From: Globodera rostochiensis
Taxonomy: Eukaryota > Nematoda > Chromadorea > Rhabditida > Heteroderidae
Assembly (NCBI GenBank): GCA_018350325.1
Contig: JAEVLN010000001.1
Span: 2,469,501-2,533,500, forward strand
Direction: 5' to 3'
DNA length: 64,000 nt
The position numbers and the translations under genes were made by a program. The notes beneath the pieces are model-generated. The model was not told where the DNA came from. It saw only the letters and a program-made list of their open reading frames with translations, and did not search any database. Positions 1 to 12,200 of the stretch are shown here, piece after piece (position 1 is the stretch's first letter; every line of letters starts with the position of its first letter).

Positions 1-1179
1 TTTTAATTTTTGGGGGCTCTATGCCCATCAGCCCGACCTCGGCCACTCTCTCCGCCGCGTTGTTTTTTGGGCATTTGATCACCGGCACAACGCCAAGCGC
101 CACGCACACGGCGAACAAACCGTTGGCAATGTCAGCGACCAATGCATCGATTTGAGCGGCGGTAGTCGATGGGTTATTGATTGCTAAAATGTTAAAGCAA
201 AATTGGAAAATTCAAAAAAAAATCTGTGTGTTACCATAAAAAGAGATTGGACTACTTTTTGTGTACCGGCTGAGCATGAACAGATCATCTTCAAGTGAAA
301 TGAAGGACAAGAACTGATCGGTCAACTTAAAAATGGGTAAAATTGGAAAAAGCATTTTATAATTGACACAAATTTTTAAAACTCTGAAAAATAAAATTTT
401 AACAAGCCAAATTGTGTCCCTATTCAACGTTATTAACCTTTTGCACGTGTTGCATTGTTCCGCCAGCGACAGCACTTGACGCCAATTCCTCAAGCAAAGG
501 ACGCGGGATTGGCCCGGTCATGTTCAGGTAGAAGCTGTCGTACATGGCACGCTTCAAATCAGCACAAATTATTTGCACATTTTGCTCGGTCGGCGACACA
601 AAGTAAACGGCTGGCACATCCGGCAGAATTTCACGCTGAGAGTCGAGCAACCTGAGCAAAATAAAATAAAATTTAAATAAAAAACAGCAAAAGATAAGAT
701 CCAGAGACAGTTACAGAAAAAATAGACTTAGACTCCAAAGTAGGCCATAGTATAGAAACACAAAAAAATGTGACGTACAAAAAATTATCTTGCCTAAAAT
801 GCCCGAATCAAATTTTCAAAAAAAAAAAAAAATCTCGACTTTTCTTACTAGAGACCGGAATTTTGAAAAACCCGAGACCGAGATCGAGATTTGGGGATGG
901 GCCGAGATCGAGATTTGTCTCGAAATTCCGAGTCCAGGTCTCGGAGTTTTCGACAAATTTTCGAGATTCAAGACCTGGACTCTCGGAAAATCTCGATCTC
1001 GCCGATCTCTATTTCTTACAAGTGCAGCGTGATGCCAAGCTCGCGCAGTTGTTTCACACTGAGCAAAGGCGAAATGATGTCTTGCGCAAAGCGGTCAAAG
1101 ATCAGCAGTTTCCATTCCGGTTCAACCGCCAAGGAAACGTTGATGGGCTGGTTGAGGTTCAGCACCTGCTTAAGCGCGG
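1..1179 (-). CDS. SCFD1: SLY1 / SCFD1-like Sec1-family protein (partial, cut by left edge)
   Basis: Sec1/Munc18-family regulator of SNARE assembly in ER-Golgi transport; SLY1 binds syntaxin-5-type SNAREs. Four exons can be read on the minus strand: 1020-1179 (includes FDRFAQDIISPLLSVKQLRE), 438-651 (includes DVPAVYFVSPTEQNVQ), 235-325 (FLSFISLEDDLF) and about 40-183 (LGVVPVIKCPKNNAAERVAE). Order and spacing match the N-terminal third of SLY1, and all junctions keep frame across GT-AG introns. The rest of the protein lies beyond position 1. The first coding exon, which must end in phase 1 before the exon at 1179, was not found upstream. The intron between the first two exons holds a miniature element sitting directly on the 5' splice site (see 849-1011). 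Family call is firm; the 5' end is unknown. Confidence 0.88.
849..1011. mobile_element. 163-bp hAT-like miniature element in a SLY1 intron
   Basis: Bounded by TAGAGACCGG at the left and CCGATCTCTA at the right, i.e. near-perfect 10-bp inverted termini. Flanked by perfect 8-bp direct repeats TTTCTTAC at 841-848 and 1012-1019. The interior iterates GAGATCGAG/CTCGATCTC words. Termini of the form (C/T)A(A/G)NG with an 8-bp duplication are typical of hAT transposons. No coding capacity. The right duplication is, on the minus strand, the GTAAGAAA splice donor of the SLY1 exon. Confidence 0.8.
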
Positions 1180-2610
1180 CTGTGAAAAGACGGAAAATAA
1201 AAATTTAAAAAAAAACAAAAAAGGCAAACCTGTCTGTCTTGTCCTGAGACTTTCAATATAGCTCTGATTGTGAGACGTAATCATACTATAATAAGGAAAC
1301 TTTATCCGCTAAAAGTGCCAACAGCGTACCGCGCAGGAATTTCGGCAATAAGTCAAGAAAAAGGTTTTTATCGTAAATTTTTTGTAACCCTCAACTTCAA
1401 AATTGCCTTTACACAAATATAAATCAAAGAAAATGCATCTTTTTTTTAATTTTGAGAATGTTCCAACTAATCATTAGGTAAATCAATAAAATTGACAACT
1501 TCAGAAAGTCAATATTTGTGATCAAACGAAGGCTAACCGAGTCGTTTTTTGTTAAAAAAGTTGCAGCCTAAAATGCCTGAAATTCGTGCCAACCTTGCGC
1601 AAAAACAATGGTGGTCTTGAAGTCCTGGTTCTTCTGGTTTTCAGGAGTTTTGCCGATTTTTTGTGGGTTTTTGGAAAATAAATCAAAAATTTTAAAACTT
1701 ACAAATTTGAATATTTATTTGGCATAGTGTTGCTAAAAAAACAACAAACTTTTTTAGATTTTGACAATTTCTTAACAACAAATTGTCAATTTTTCTAAAA
1801 ATTCGGCGGCTTCTATCGGCACTGCGGCCTCTCCCATTCCTAATAAGCTGCATTTCAAAAGGCGAGCGCCAAAATTCAGCCAAATTCCTTGGAATTTTGG
1901 TTGCAAATTCCGTAGCAAAAATAGACACAATTTTTAATGAATAAATGTCAAATTTGCTGCTTTTTAGTGCTCAATCGCGCTTTTTTAGCGTCACCTGGAT
2001 AAATCTGGGCCGAGCTCTAATTTTAAAGTACAGATTTTCTTTTTCTTTTTTCTATTTGCACTCAAACGAAAAGTGTAACAGGTATGTGACTGCGTATTTC
2101 TCGTACTTTTGCAGTTATGTATGTGCAACATTCGTTCATCACCATCGTCGTCACTTTCAAACGTTTTCTTTTCTTTTCCATTAATGAATGTAAATGATAA
2201 AAAAATGCACTTCTTGTTTACTAATTAAGATGCACAGAATGTGTACAGAATATTAATTAGGTAAATCGAACGATCCAATTTGAGAACCTCCACTTTTCTT
2301 AAATGGTCCCACCCTTTTTCCTTATCGACCAACATTCTTTCAATTCGGTTATTCACATTTTGTGAATTTCATTCTTGCAAAAGAATGAGAACAAAACTCA
2401 GAGAGGCGCGTAATTTTTTTTCTTTTATGATTTTTTTGAATACAAAAGTTAACAGAACTGAAAACCTATCACACATCACAAAACCTGTTCTATAATTGCG
2501 CCCAACCTTATAAATCCCAATGGAATTGGAGAATTTGCTTTATGACCTTTAATTTTCTTAATTTTTAAAAGTGAATCCATTAATTTAGCAATATTATACA
2601 TAACATTCCA
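1180..2610. other. Intergenic region between divergent SLY1 and let-767-like genes
   Basis: About 1.4 kb of AT-rich sequence. The missing SLY1 first exon and both promoters should lie here but could not be placed. Positions about 1690-1930 contain CGGCGGCTTCTATCGGCAC followed by a CTCTCCCATTC-like stretch. This resembles the CGGCGGCGCCTATCGGCACC block of the MITE at 54052-54631, so it may be a decayed relative. No convincing gene was seen. Confidence 0.5.
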
Positions 2611-3878
2611 ATGACATTTCTGGTTACTCTTGTCGGTTTATCGGCAATTATCTTCTTCGTCCAGAAGGTGCTTCGCTCTGTTTACAACGTGGTTTTCCCC
2701 TATTTGTTCGCCGTTCCACAGAATATTAAGGTGCAAATATACCTTTTTTTGGGGTATTTTATGCATTCAATTTGTCTTCGTTTTACAGACACTGTGTTAA
2801 AAAAAAAAGCGTTGACAAACAACAAAAATCCCTCAAAAGGTACTCGCTGGTGCCGAATGGGCGGTGGTTACGGGCAGCACCGACGGCATTGGGAAGGCGT
2901 ACGCGCAAGAGTTGGCCAAGAAGAGCTTCAACCTGGTGCTGATCTCGCGCTCCGTTGTCAAACTGAACGCCGTGGCGGAAGAAATTCGTCAGAAGTATCC
3001 GAATGTGGAAGTCAAATGCATCTCGTTCGATTTCACCAACGCAACTCTGAAGGACTACGAAACGACAATTTTCTCGCAACTTGCGTCCATCGAAGTTGGA
3101 GTTTTGGGTAAGATGATATTTGATGTTGGTTTTCGTTTTTTCAAAATTTGCAAAAAAAAAATTTTAAGTGAACAATGTCGGGATGAGCTACGAATATCCG
3201 GAGCGCATGGAACGCATTGAAGGAGGACTTCAGCGCGTCACTGACATCACCGTACGTTGAAAAAAAGTATTTCAAAATGCGTCAATGAAATATTTTGAGG
3301 TCATCAACACATTGCCGGCCACCGTGCTCTCTGCATTCGTGCTCAAGCAGATGAGTGGGCGGAAGCGGGGCGTCATTGTCAATGTGGCCTCGTCAGCGGC
3401 CTATTTCGACTGGTTCTACTTGGCCGTATACTCCGCGACAAAGGTCGTTTAGAGGAATTCGGAAAAATATTTTATTTTCCCTTTTATACAGAAATACGTT
3501 TGCTGGTTGTCCTCCATTCTGCGCATGGAATACGCGGACGCTGGCATTGTCATCCAGACCGTGTGCCCGATGATGGTGGCCACCAAAATGGCCAAAATTC
3601 GCAAGTCCTCATTCTTCATCCCGAGTGCGGAGGAGTTCACCGCACAGGCCTTCCGCAGCATTGGGCTGATTGAGGAGACCACCGGCTGTTTGGCCCACCA
3701 GATACAGGTCGAGCATTTTTTTAATTTTTGAAATTGTGATTATTTTTAATTTGTTCAGGCCGAGATCATGTTCGGTTATGTTCCCTCTATGTTGCTGAAC
3801 AAATTTGTGCGTGGCAACGCTTTGCAAACCCGTAAGCGTGCTCTGAAGAAGAAGGAAATGACGGCAAAAAGCGAATAG
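2611..3878 (+). CDS. let-767: Very-long-chain 3-oxoacyl-CoA reductase / 17-beta-hydroxysteroid dehydrogenase type 12, LET-767-like
   Basis: Short-chain dehydrogenase of the HSD17B12/LET-767 group, an ER membrane enzyme reducing 3-ketoacyl-CoA in fatty-acid elongation and possibly steroids. Six exons with in-frame GT-AG junctions: 2611-2730, 2840-3107, 3169-3251, 3300-3443, 3492-3707 and 3759-3878. The first exon is a hydrophobic N-terminal anchor. The nucleotide-binding motif TGSTDGIGKAYA follows, then VNNVGMSYEYPERM, then the active-site block with NVASSAAYFDW and YSATKKY (catalytic Ser, Tyr, Lys). The tail KKKEMTAKSE is lysine-rich, consistent with ER retention. Start is the first ATG before the membrane segment. 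Putative polyadenylation signals (AATAAA) follow near 4040. The exact substrate cannot be told from sequence. Confidence 0.92.
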
Positions 3879-4517
3879 CCAATGGCGACATGCGATGAAA
3901 TTAAGGCGTTATTGACATTTTTACCCCATATCGCCAAATGTTAACTTCAATAATTGTTTTTTTCCAAATAGAATGACATATATCGCAGTTTTCATTTTAA
4001 TTTGTTTTATTTTTTGATCGAGAATTTATCAAAATTCCCAAAATAAATAAGTGGATCGAATGGAATGTAGCAGGGTTCGGATTTGATTGCACCAAATTGG
4101 TTAAAATGCACGAGCAATATTTTTGAGCATTCAAAATGCTGCAAATATTTTGTAAATTTGGCGATCTATCTCTAAAATTTCAACGGGTCAAGTACGTTCC
4201 ACTAAAAATTTCCAAGACCAGGAAAACCCCGGGGGGTCGTTGAGGTTCCACTGGACCTGGTCTCTTGGTACAGGAAAATTCAGGCGTGTACCCATGTCCA
4301 GGTTGGCCTCTTCTAGACACGTTCTTTTTGTTTTAGAAAAATGTCAGTCAATATAAGCAAGTAAAATTAGCTAGAACCGTCGTTAATTCACTCAAAAAAT
4401 ATCGAAGGCCAGCACTTTTCATAACGTTCCCATTCGATTTACATCTTTTTGTTTTCACATTTTAAGAAATTTAAGCGTTAATTTATAAACACCACATATA
4501 AAGCAAAATTATTGGCA
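3879..4517. other. Intergenic region upstream of rer-1
   Basis: About 640 bp. It contains the 3' end of the dehydrogenase gene and an AT-rich stretch. At 4200-4320 there is a short segment built from CCAGG/CCTGG words (ACCAGG, CCTGGTC, GTCCAGG), similar in style to the intronic segment at 41420-41577. No gene was seen. Confidence 0.5.
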
Positions 4518-5896
4518 ATGAACGACGACATTCGCGACCAACCCGGGACGTGCGCAAAGATTTTCTCCCTAATTGGCATTGTAAGCATTGCATGGCTAAC
4601 CACAAATTGTTAAACAATTATTCACAGAAATACCAGTATTACTTGGACAGACTGACGCCGTACACAGCGGTCCGATGGGTAAGAAGAATTGTGAAAACAT
4701 TTTGCAAATGATGGGCTGAACGTTTTTTTGTTTAGACAATTGCAATTACAATTATCGTTTGCTTTGTGTGGAGGGTTGTCGCTTTACAGGTAAAATTGAA
4801 ATCAATAGACCTGTTTTGGTGCAAATTATTTTGATTTTTTGTTTCATAATGCCATTCGACTAATTTCAGGGGTTTTACATTGTGACGTATGCCCTGTTCA
4901 TCTACTATTTGAATCTCCTCTTGGCATTCCTCTCGCCCAAAATTGATCCGGCACTTGACTTTGATGAAGGTAAATGAATGGAGTTCAAAATTTAACAATA
5001 ATTTTTAGGCATTTTTCCGACTCATTTTGGGCAAATACATTAAGTTTGTGCTCGATTTCAGAAGACGATGGCCCGGTCCTGCCGCGGTCTACCAATGAGG
5101 AGTTTCGACCGTTCATGCGCCGTCTTCCGGAGTTCAAATTCTGGTAAAAAATGATTAAATTTTGATCTAAAACAAGCGAATTGTCCACGAAGGCTGTCCA
5201 CCATGAAATCGACGATTGTCGGGTTTGTCTGCACATTCTTTGAGATGTTCGACATTCCGGTGTTTTGGCCAATTCTGGTGATGTACTTCATCATCCTCAC
5301 CACGCTTACCATGAAACGGCAGATCATGGTACGCATTCCTTACTTTTCTGAAAATGTGGATTCTCGATAATGGATTTTGGTTTAATAATAGGGACAAGAC
5401 TCTGAATAGATCTGGGGATTTTTTTAAAATATTTTTGGTTTAGAAAATTGACCATCTCAGTTTCATTTTTATCTATAATTTTGATCCTGAGCCTAAATGC
5501 CGAACCTAAAGATTCATTCTATCAAACTCTAGTACAAAGAAGGGTTTTTGCTATAATATTTGTAATTCTGCATCCAAAACTATCCTCTTTGGGTTTTTTG
5601 AAACAAAAGATCACCCTAAAATTGAAGGCTTCTTTTGGAAGCGTTCATTTCCAAAAAAATTTTCACACAAAATTATTATTCAGCACATGATTCGATATCG
5701 CTACATTCCGTTCACGTTTGGCAAGCCCCGTCCGCAGGGCAAGGAGGATACCGGCAAGGTAATCCGCTGAAAAAAAAACAGTGGAAAAAATGGCACACTC
5801 CATTTGGCTTACACTGACTGACTGCTTCCTCTCCCTTCCCGATTGTTACAGGATAGTAATGTGATTGATCATCCATCTCATCAGCAAAATATATAA
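4518..5896 (+). CDS. rer-1: RER1-like ER retrieval receptor
   Basis: RER1 is a Golgi membrane protein that returns escaped ER membrane proteins via COPI vesicles. The reading starts [20 protein letters not shown] (4518-4580). It continues with [17 protein letters not shown] (from 4628), a hydrophobic exon at about 4738-4790, and [20 protein letters not shown]. Then come [20 protein letters not shown], a second pair of membrane segments ([20 protein letters not shown]), and the conserved [16 protein letters not shown]. These match the RER1 order: four membrane spans and the [14 protein letters not shown] block. The C-terminal exon ends [11 protein letters not shown] before the stop at 5896. 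The longest intron (about 5330-5682) holds only low-complexity AT-rich sequence. The next gene, trr-1, starts about 300 bp downstream. Confidence 0.93.
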
Positions 5897-6202
5897 CCCA
5901 TCCATCCATTACTTCCACACATCCCAACCAAACTCCGCGTTCTCTGTTGTTTATGTGTGTGTTGTGTTGTGTTGAGAGCCTTAATCGCATCGTTTGGCCC
6001 CCGCAAAATTTCCGATAAATTCAAAGTCTTGCGATTGTTTTTGCGCGTTATTATAAAACTTTTGTTTATGTTTGCACTTTTTTTTCTCTTGTTTTTGATA
6101 AAAAAATTTGTACGTTCTATCTAATCACAAGCGATTGGAATATTTTTTGATCAGCGAATTTGGTTCCGATTTTCAATGTGTAAGTTTTGAGTGGATCCAA
6201 AG
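5897..6202. other. Short spacer between rer-1 and trr-1
   Basis: Only 306 bp separate the rer-1 stop from the trr-1 ATG on the same strand. The segment is T-rich with several TTTTCT/TTTTTG runs that could serve as 3' splice or trans-splice acceptors. No AATAAA is seen close to the stop. The spacing fits a nematode operon, but nothing in the sequence proves it. Confidence 0.4.
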
Positions 6203-9200
6203 ATGCAGCACCAACAGCAGCAGTCAATGTCGCCTGCGCGAGTTGTGTTCTACAGTGGGGCGGCGGTGCCGTCGCCAATGTCCCCAGTGGTGGCACATTT
6301 GTACACACTGATCAAGACGCTTAGCGAAGCGCCGCAGGACGATGTGAAATATCGGGCACTAAAGGTGCGTGGTGGTTGTTAATTTGGAATGACGCGTCAC
6401 GGCTTTTTATCGTTTAAAAATGCGACGTGTAGGGGGAAGAGCGAATTGCAATTCAAAAACAAAAATTCCAATCTTGACCATCTCGAAATAACACTGTTTT
6501 TAACGTGAATTATAATCTTGGGTACTTCCACTAAGGCTTCAATTTGCAATTAATTTGCTGCTTTCTAGAGGTCGTTTATTCGTGTCACTTTCGGTTTTAC
6601 CCCAAAAATTTGTGTCAGGAAATCAGCGAAAGGTTGGAGGACCTTGTGGGCACGCCTGCCTATGCCTCACTGGTGGACAGTTTGATACGCGTCTTCATCA
6701 AACTGTTACAGGAGACGTCCCCGCAGTTTATCACTGAAAACAACACTTTGGTCTTCTTAAAATTCGTTGGAATTAATTCTTCAGAATTCTTTTTTCAACA
6801 TTTAGCAATTGCGAAAATTGATGTTGGATTTGTTGCTTCGATTGTCCGCCAACGAAATGATGAAAAATTATGTGAAAGTTCTGCAACAGATACTGCTTCG
6901 ACTCATTTACATGGTCTTTAGATTTAATAATGATTAATGGTCATTTCAAGGCTTTTAAAAAATGATCAAATTTGTGGAACCTTTTGGGGGACAGTCACAG
7001 GGTTCGATGTTTTTTAAAACCGAGCAAAATTTGAACTCGATGTCGAATAGCCCGACCAAAATCTCGGCATCGGTGTGCCAACCCTTCACATTTAGACTGA
7101 AAATTTAGTTCATTTTGAAATAAAACAAAACATTTTTTAAGGAAAATGAAGAAAACGCGCTGATCATCATCAAAATTTTGACTGACCACATAAAAACATT
7201 TCGGCCCCCCTTCACGCCCGATCTGAACACATTTTTTGCCCAATCCAAAAGCGCGTTCAACGGAATGTTCGCGCACGCTGCAAACGAAGCAATGTTTCTG
7301 AAAAGGCCGTTCATTACAACCAACAAAACCATTGAGGAGAGTGTTGCTGAGGTTTTTAAATTGTTTTATTTTTTTTGAAAATTTTTTTAAAAAAATTTTG
7401 TTTCTCTAAGGCGTTGAAGACGTGCTATTCCTCTGCGACACTCAGCTACTCGCAACAACATCAGGCAGAGAATGTTTGCATTTGTGGAAAATTTTTTGTT
7501 TTTTAACGCAAAACCTCCGTGCCGATTGCTTTGTTTATCATTTTTTTGCTTTTCAAACAATTTAAATGTGCTTTTATATACGGTAAAAGCGGTGTGTCAA
7601 CAATTTTTTTTCGCCTTTTACAGTACACGTTGGTGCCGCGTGCCAGCCAAAGTGTGAAGGTGTTGGCTGAAATGTCCGCCTTTCTGTTCGTGCTCATCCA
7701 AGCCCATCGACAGAATTTGATCAGAGAGGTGGTAGAGCTGATTCCCATTTTTGTTCGTTACGTGAACATTGCCGTGCCCCACCGCATCCGGGAGCACAAG
7801 CTGTACAACAGGGAGCTGGTGGAGGAGTTTCACAGCTCGCAAGTGCGCGCACTGTCCTTTGTTGCCTACACATCACGACAGGTTCAGGTACTGCTTGCTG
7901 CTTTATTCTCCATCGGATTTTTAGTGTGTTTGCATTATGAAAAACGTCATGTTAGGTTAAAACGGATCATCTCCAACATTTTTCAATTTTTTTCTCCACA
8001 GATGGCCCCAATAATCAGCGATAACGCCAAGGCGTTATCGGACGGGATCATCAACCTGTTCGACGGCTTCCATGGCGAAGTGGTCGGACAGCGGAGGGAT
8101 TTGTTGGTGGCCATCAAATACTTTTTCCAATGCGAAGCGCGTGCCCATTTCATCGGCATAATTCCGACAATGTGCGACGACAATGCGCTGCTTGGCCGCT
8201 CATTTACCTCCCAGGACCAGTTGAGGTTGAAATGATAGCGCTTTGTAACTTTTAAAGTTTTCATTCACATTTCCCCTGACCAGAAATCAGGCCTATTCCT
8301 TTTTGGCCGACATTTTGCATCATGTACGCATGAATTTGGATCAAAAACTTCTCATGCAGTGCGTTCGTTTTGTTTTAAGATTTTATCATTTTTGTACAAC
8401 GCAATGCTTTTGTCGTTCATTTGAAGCATTTTCTTTATTGCATCGCGTAATTTGCATGATGCTCAACTGTTACCCTACGTGCAAACGATGTATGGCAAGT
8501 TGATGATGAACTTGATCGAGTCTGTCATGGTCCAGCCCAAAGAACACAGCAAAATGGTTGGTCTACCGTTTTCTTAGGTTGTATATTTGTAAGAAGAATT
8601 GTTTTTCTTTAGTTTCGAGAAGTTTTGTGTGCCTCACTTGATTCGTTTGTGCGTAAAGCCAAATTCGTCGCCGAATTCCATTTGCCGTTGATTGTTGACA
8701 AGCATCGCTCTCATCATGCCGATGCAAAACAACAACAACAACAGCAGCAAGGCCAACAACAACAACAACAACCGGGGCCATCGTCTGCAACAGAGAAGTG
8801 TTCGGATCGCAGTGACACAACAAAAGTAACATACTGTATATTTATATTTCTTTAAATTTTATTTTAAAAAATTCAAGGCGTTCGAAGCGTGTCAAGCATT
8901 TTGGCAAGACTCGTGCCAACCGTTGGCGCTGAACGACTGCAAGAACATGGTCCGCTTCACCATCCAACCCGTGAAAATGATGGTGATTGCGCTGAAGAAT
9001 TTGGGCGGATTTGATCAGAGTGGCCAAATGTTTTGCCCGCGAGTTGAAAGTGACTCGTTGCACCGGGTGGTCAATTTGCTGTCCGATTTCTTCCGCTACG
9101 GGCTGAAGTGTCTCGACATTTTCATTGTTGCCGCCAACGTGATGTCATATCCAAAACTGGGGTGTGCGGGTTTATTTTGTGTTTTAAAAATGCCGAATTT

Positions 9201-12200
9201 TTTGCTAACAATTGAAAGGGCCACCAGTGTTCGGTCGAAGGAGGAGAAGGACACCATCGAAGCGTTCGTTTCAACGGTTGGTTTTTTATGGCATTAGGCC
9301 GATTTTGGCCAAGTTTTAGGGGATTTTGTTTATTCCACTACTAATAGTAGAGTATATCATGTTCACTCCCTTCACTCATTGCATCAAATTTTAGTACACA
9401 CAACTTGACGCACCGGTGTTTGAAAAAATCATCGAGCAGCACATTGAAGTTGGTTCAATGTTTTGGGCAAGTATCGATTCTCTAATAAACTTCAGTTTCT
9501 GATCTCGCGCATTCTTGACAATCCTGCACTGCAGCACGTGTGCAATTCCTTTTTCATGCACCAACCCACAATGACATGCATGGGCAACGTTCTCGTCAAG
9601 TTTTTGCTCTCCAAACTGTCCGAATTGGGCGGAGGTTCCTTTAATTTAAAGGTTGATCGCGTCAAAAAACATTTTATTTAGTCAGCAACGAGAAAGCGGC
9701 ACTCCATCTCAAGCTGTTCAAGCTGGTCTTTCAAGCCGTTTCGTTTGCACAGAACAGTGCTGAGTCTGAAAATTTATTGAAAGTGAACACAATTTACAAA
9801 CAAAAAAAGTTTTAATGCATTTTTCAGCCTTTTTTGCACCGGATTGTGCAGGACTCCATGCGATTGGCCGTCACTTCGCGCGAGTCCACCAATTATTTTT
9901 TGCTGCTGCGCGCCCTCTTCAGGTCCATTGGCAGTGGCACACACGATTTGCTTTACCAACAGTTCCTGCCGTTGCTCCCGTCAATTTTGCAACAATTGGT
10001 TGGCAGAAAATTAATTGAATAATTTTTAGATTTGTCCTTTCAGAATCGTCTCCAAAATGGTGCGCATCGCCAAGCCGTTCATGAACTGTTTGTGGAGCTT
10101 TGTCTGACCATCCCCGTCCGTTTGTCCTCGCTGCTGCCCTATTTGCCCCTGCTGATGGACCCGCTTGTCTGTGCGTTGAACGGCTCGCCAAGCTTGGTGC
10201 AGCAGGGATTGCGGACACTGGAACTTTGCGTGGTTGGTATTTTGGCTAATAGTAAATTTGATTTAAACCCAAATAATTGTTAAAATTTAAGGACAATTTG
10301 CAACCGGAATATCGTAAGTTAATTACTCGCATCTGATTAAGGCAAGAAAGATCCTAACTAAACGATTTTTGGTTTTGTTGGAATATGAAATAGCGGATTT
10401 TACTGACCATGCGAGTGGTACTGAACATTAATTTCTGCCCAGTGTACGAGCACATGATGCCGGTTCGTGGCGCATTGATGAGTGGACTTTGGCGCACTGT
10501 GTACGCGTCGGACGCCCAATCGGCGCTGAGCGCTCTACGCATTTTGGGCAAATTCGGCGGCTCCAATCGCAAGGCGTTGTTGGACCCGCAGACGTGGAAC
10601 TGTCGGCTGCCTGCTGAAGCGGCGTTCACGAATTCGCCAAAACTGGCCATTGAATGGACCCCAAAACGACGGAAGGCCGATAAGCCGTTCCCAGAGGCTG
10701 GAGATGTAGACGCGACAATGATGGACATTACAGGGGATGATGCGCAGCAACCGCCGCGACATTTTGGCTGCAAGTTACCTCTACGGGAAACAGTACAAAG
10801 TGCGGTGTCCATTTTGAGGTGAAGTTTAATTCACATTTTTTACTTTAAACAATATTCTTGACTGTAGCCTGTACCGATATACAAATGGAACAATCTTTTG
10901 TGATTTTCGATTATTGATCAGAAACTTTTGGCAACAAATTGGCTCGTTTTTTTAATCAATTTTTAACAGAAGTCAACCAATCACCGATGCAGCTCAAATT
11001 GGCACACCAATGGGCGGAACTTCACCTCCATCCAATTCCAATTTGCCGATCAAAATCCAAGCGGTGGAGCTGATCCGGAATGTGTTGTTGTTGGGCATCA
11101 AAAGTGCCGAAAATCCGACACTGATCAGAAGAGCGCTTTCCGACGCGGTGAAGATAGTACAAACTGTTCCATCTTTTGCCGACGACGACAATCGCCCAAA
11201 TGCCGATGCCATGTCAGCGTTTTGTTGTGCCGACAAATTTTCTCGAGACATTTTTGTGGAGGCGCTGACCGGCCTGTTCATCGCTGTGTTCAACACGGAG
11301 ACGCGCACGCAAATTTTGCCGTTTTTTAAGATGTTCACCAAACATTTGACCGTTATGGCAGTTCTGGAGTCCAACCCGGGTAGGCAAAAACGCGTTGAAC
11401 ACATTCAACTTCATGATTCTATTGCAGCCAATTTCCAACCAACGCCCGCTCAACAATTTCACTGTTTGGACTCGTCAATTCTGATCGACACCATCGTTGT
11501 CACATTGGGCGATTCGTGCAAGGATTACTGTCACACCGCTATCGTAATCAAATTATTAAAAACTCTTTTGCATTAAAATGATTGCATTTTGTTGTCACAG
11601 GTTGCTTTGCGCCTTATGTTCGACACAGCAGCTTCTTTGTTCAATGGTGATCGGGAAAAGGTTGTGTTATTTTTGGAAATTTAATTTTTAAATAATTTAT
11701 TAATTTTTTCAGGCGTGCCATCTTCCGCTGTTCACTTACATCATCAACAAAGTGACGGCGTTGTGCTACCGTCACGAATGGTTTGCCCATCACGGTGGAT
11801 GCACCGCCATGCGCATGATCGTCGAGCAGTACCCGCGCACATTTGTGCAACGGCATTCCATCGCCATTTTTGACGCATGCCTTGCGGTAAGCATTTAAAT
11901 CATAAAATATATTTAATGTTTTTTTTCTTTCTTTTCAGACCATTTCCGGTCTTTCGGATGAACTGTCCTGCGGCGTCATTGAGTCTGCCTCGAGGGTTGT
12001 CGATTTGTTGTTGGAGGTTTGCTTCTCAGCAACACCAACAGCGGCGGTGGATGGCGGCAGTAATGGCGTCGGGAAATGTTTGGATGCGCAACAACTGCTG
12101 TTGTCCGCTTTCATGACACGTCTTGTCGACTTGTTCGACCATTCTGAACAAATTCTTCGAAAAGAGGTGCGCATATAATTCAAAGTTAAAATTTCATATA

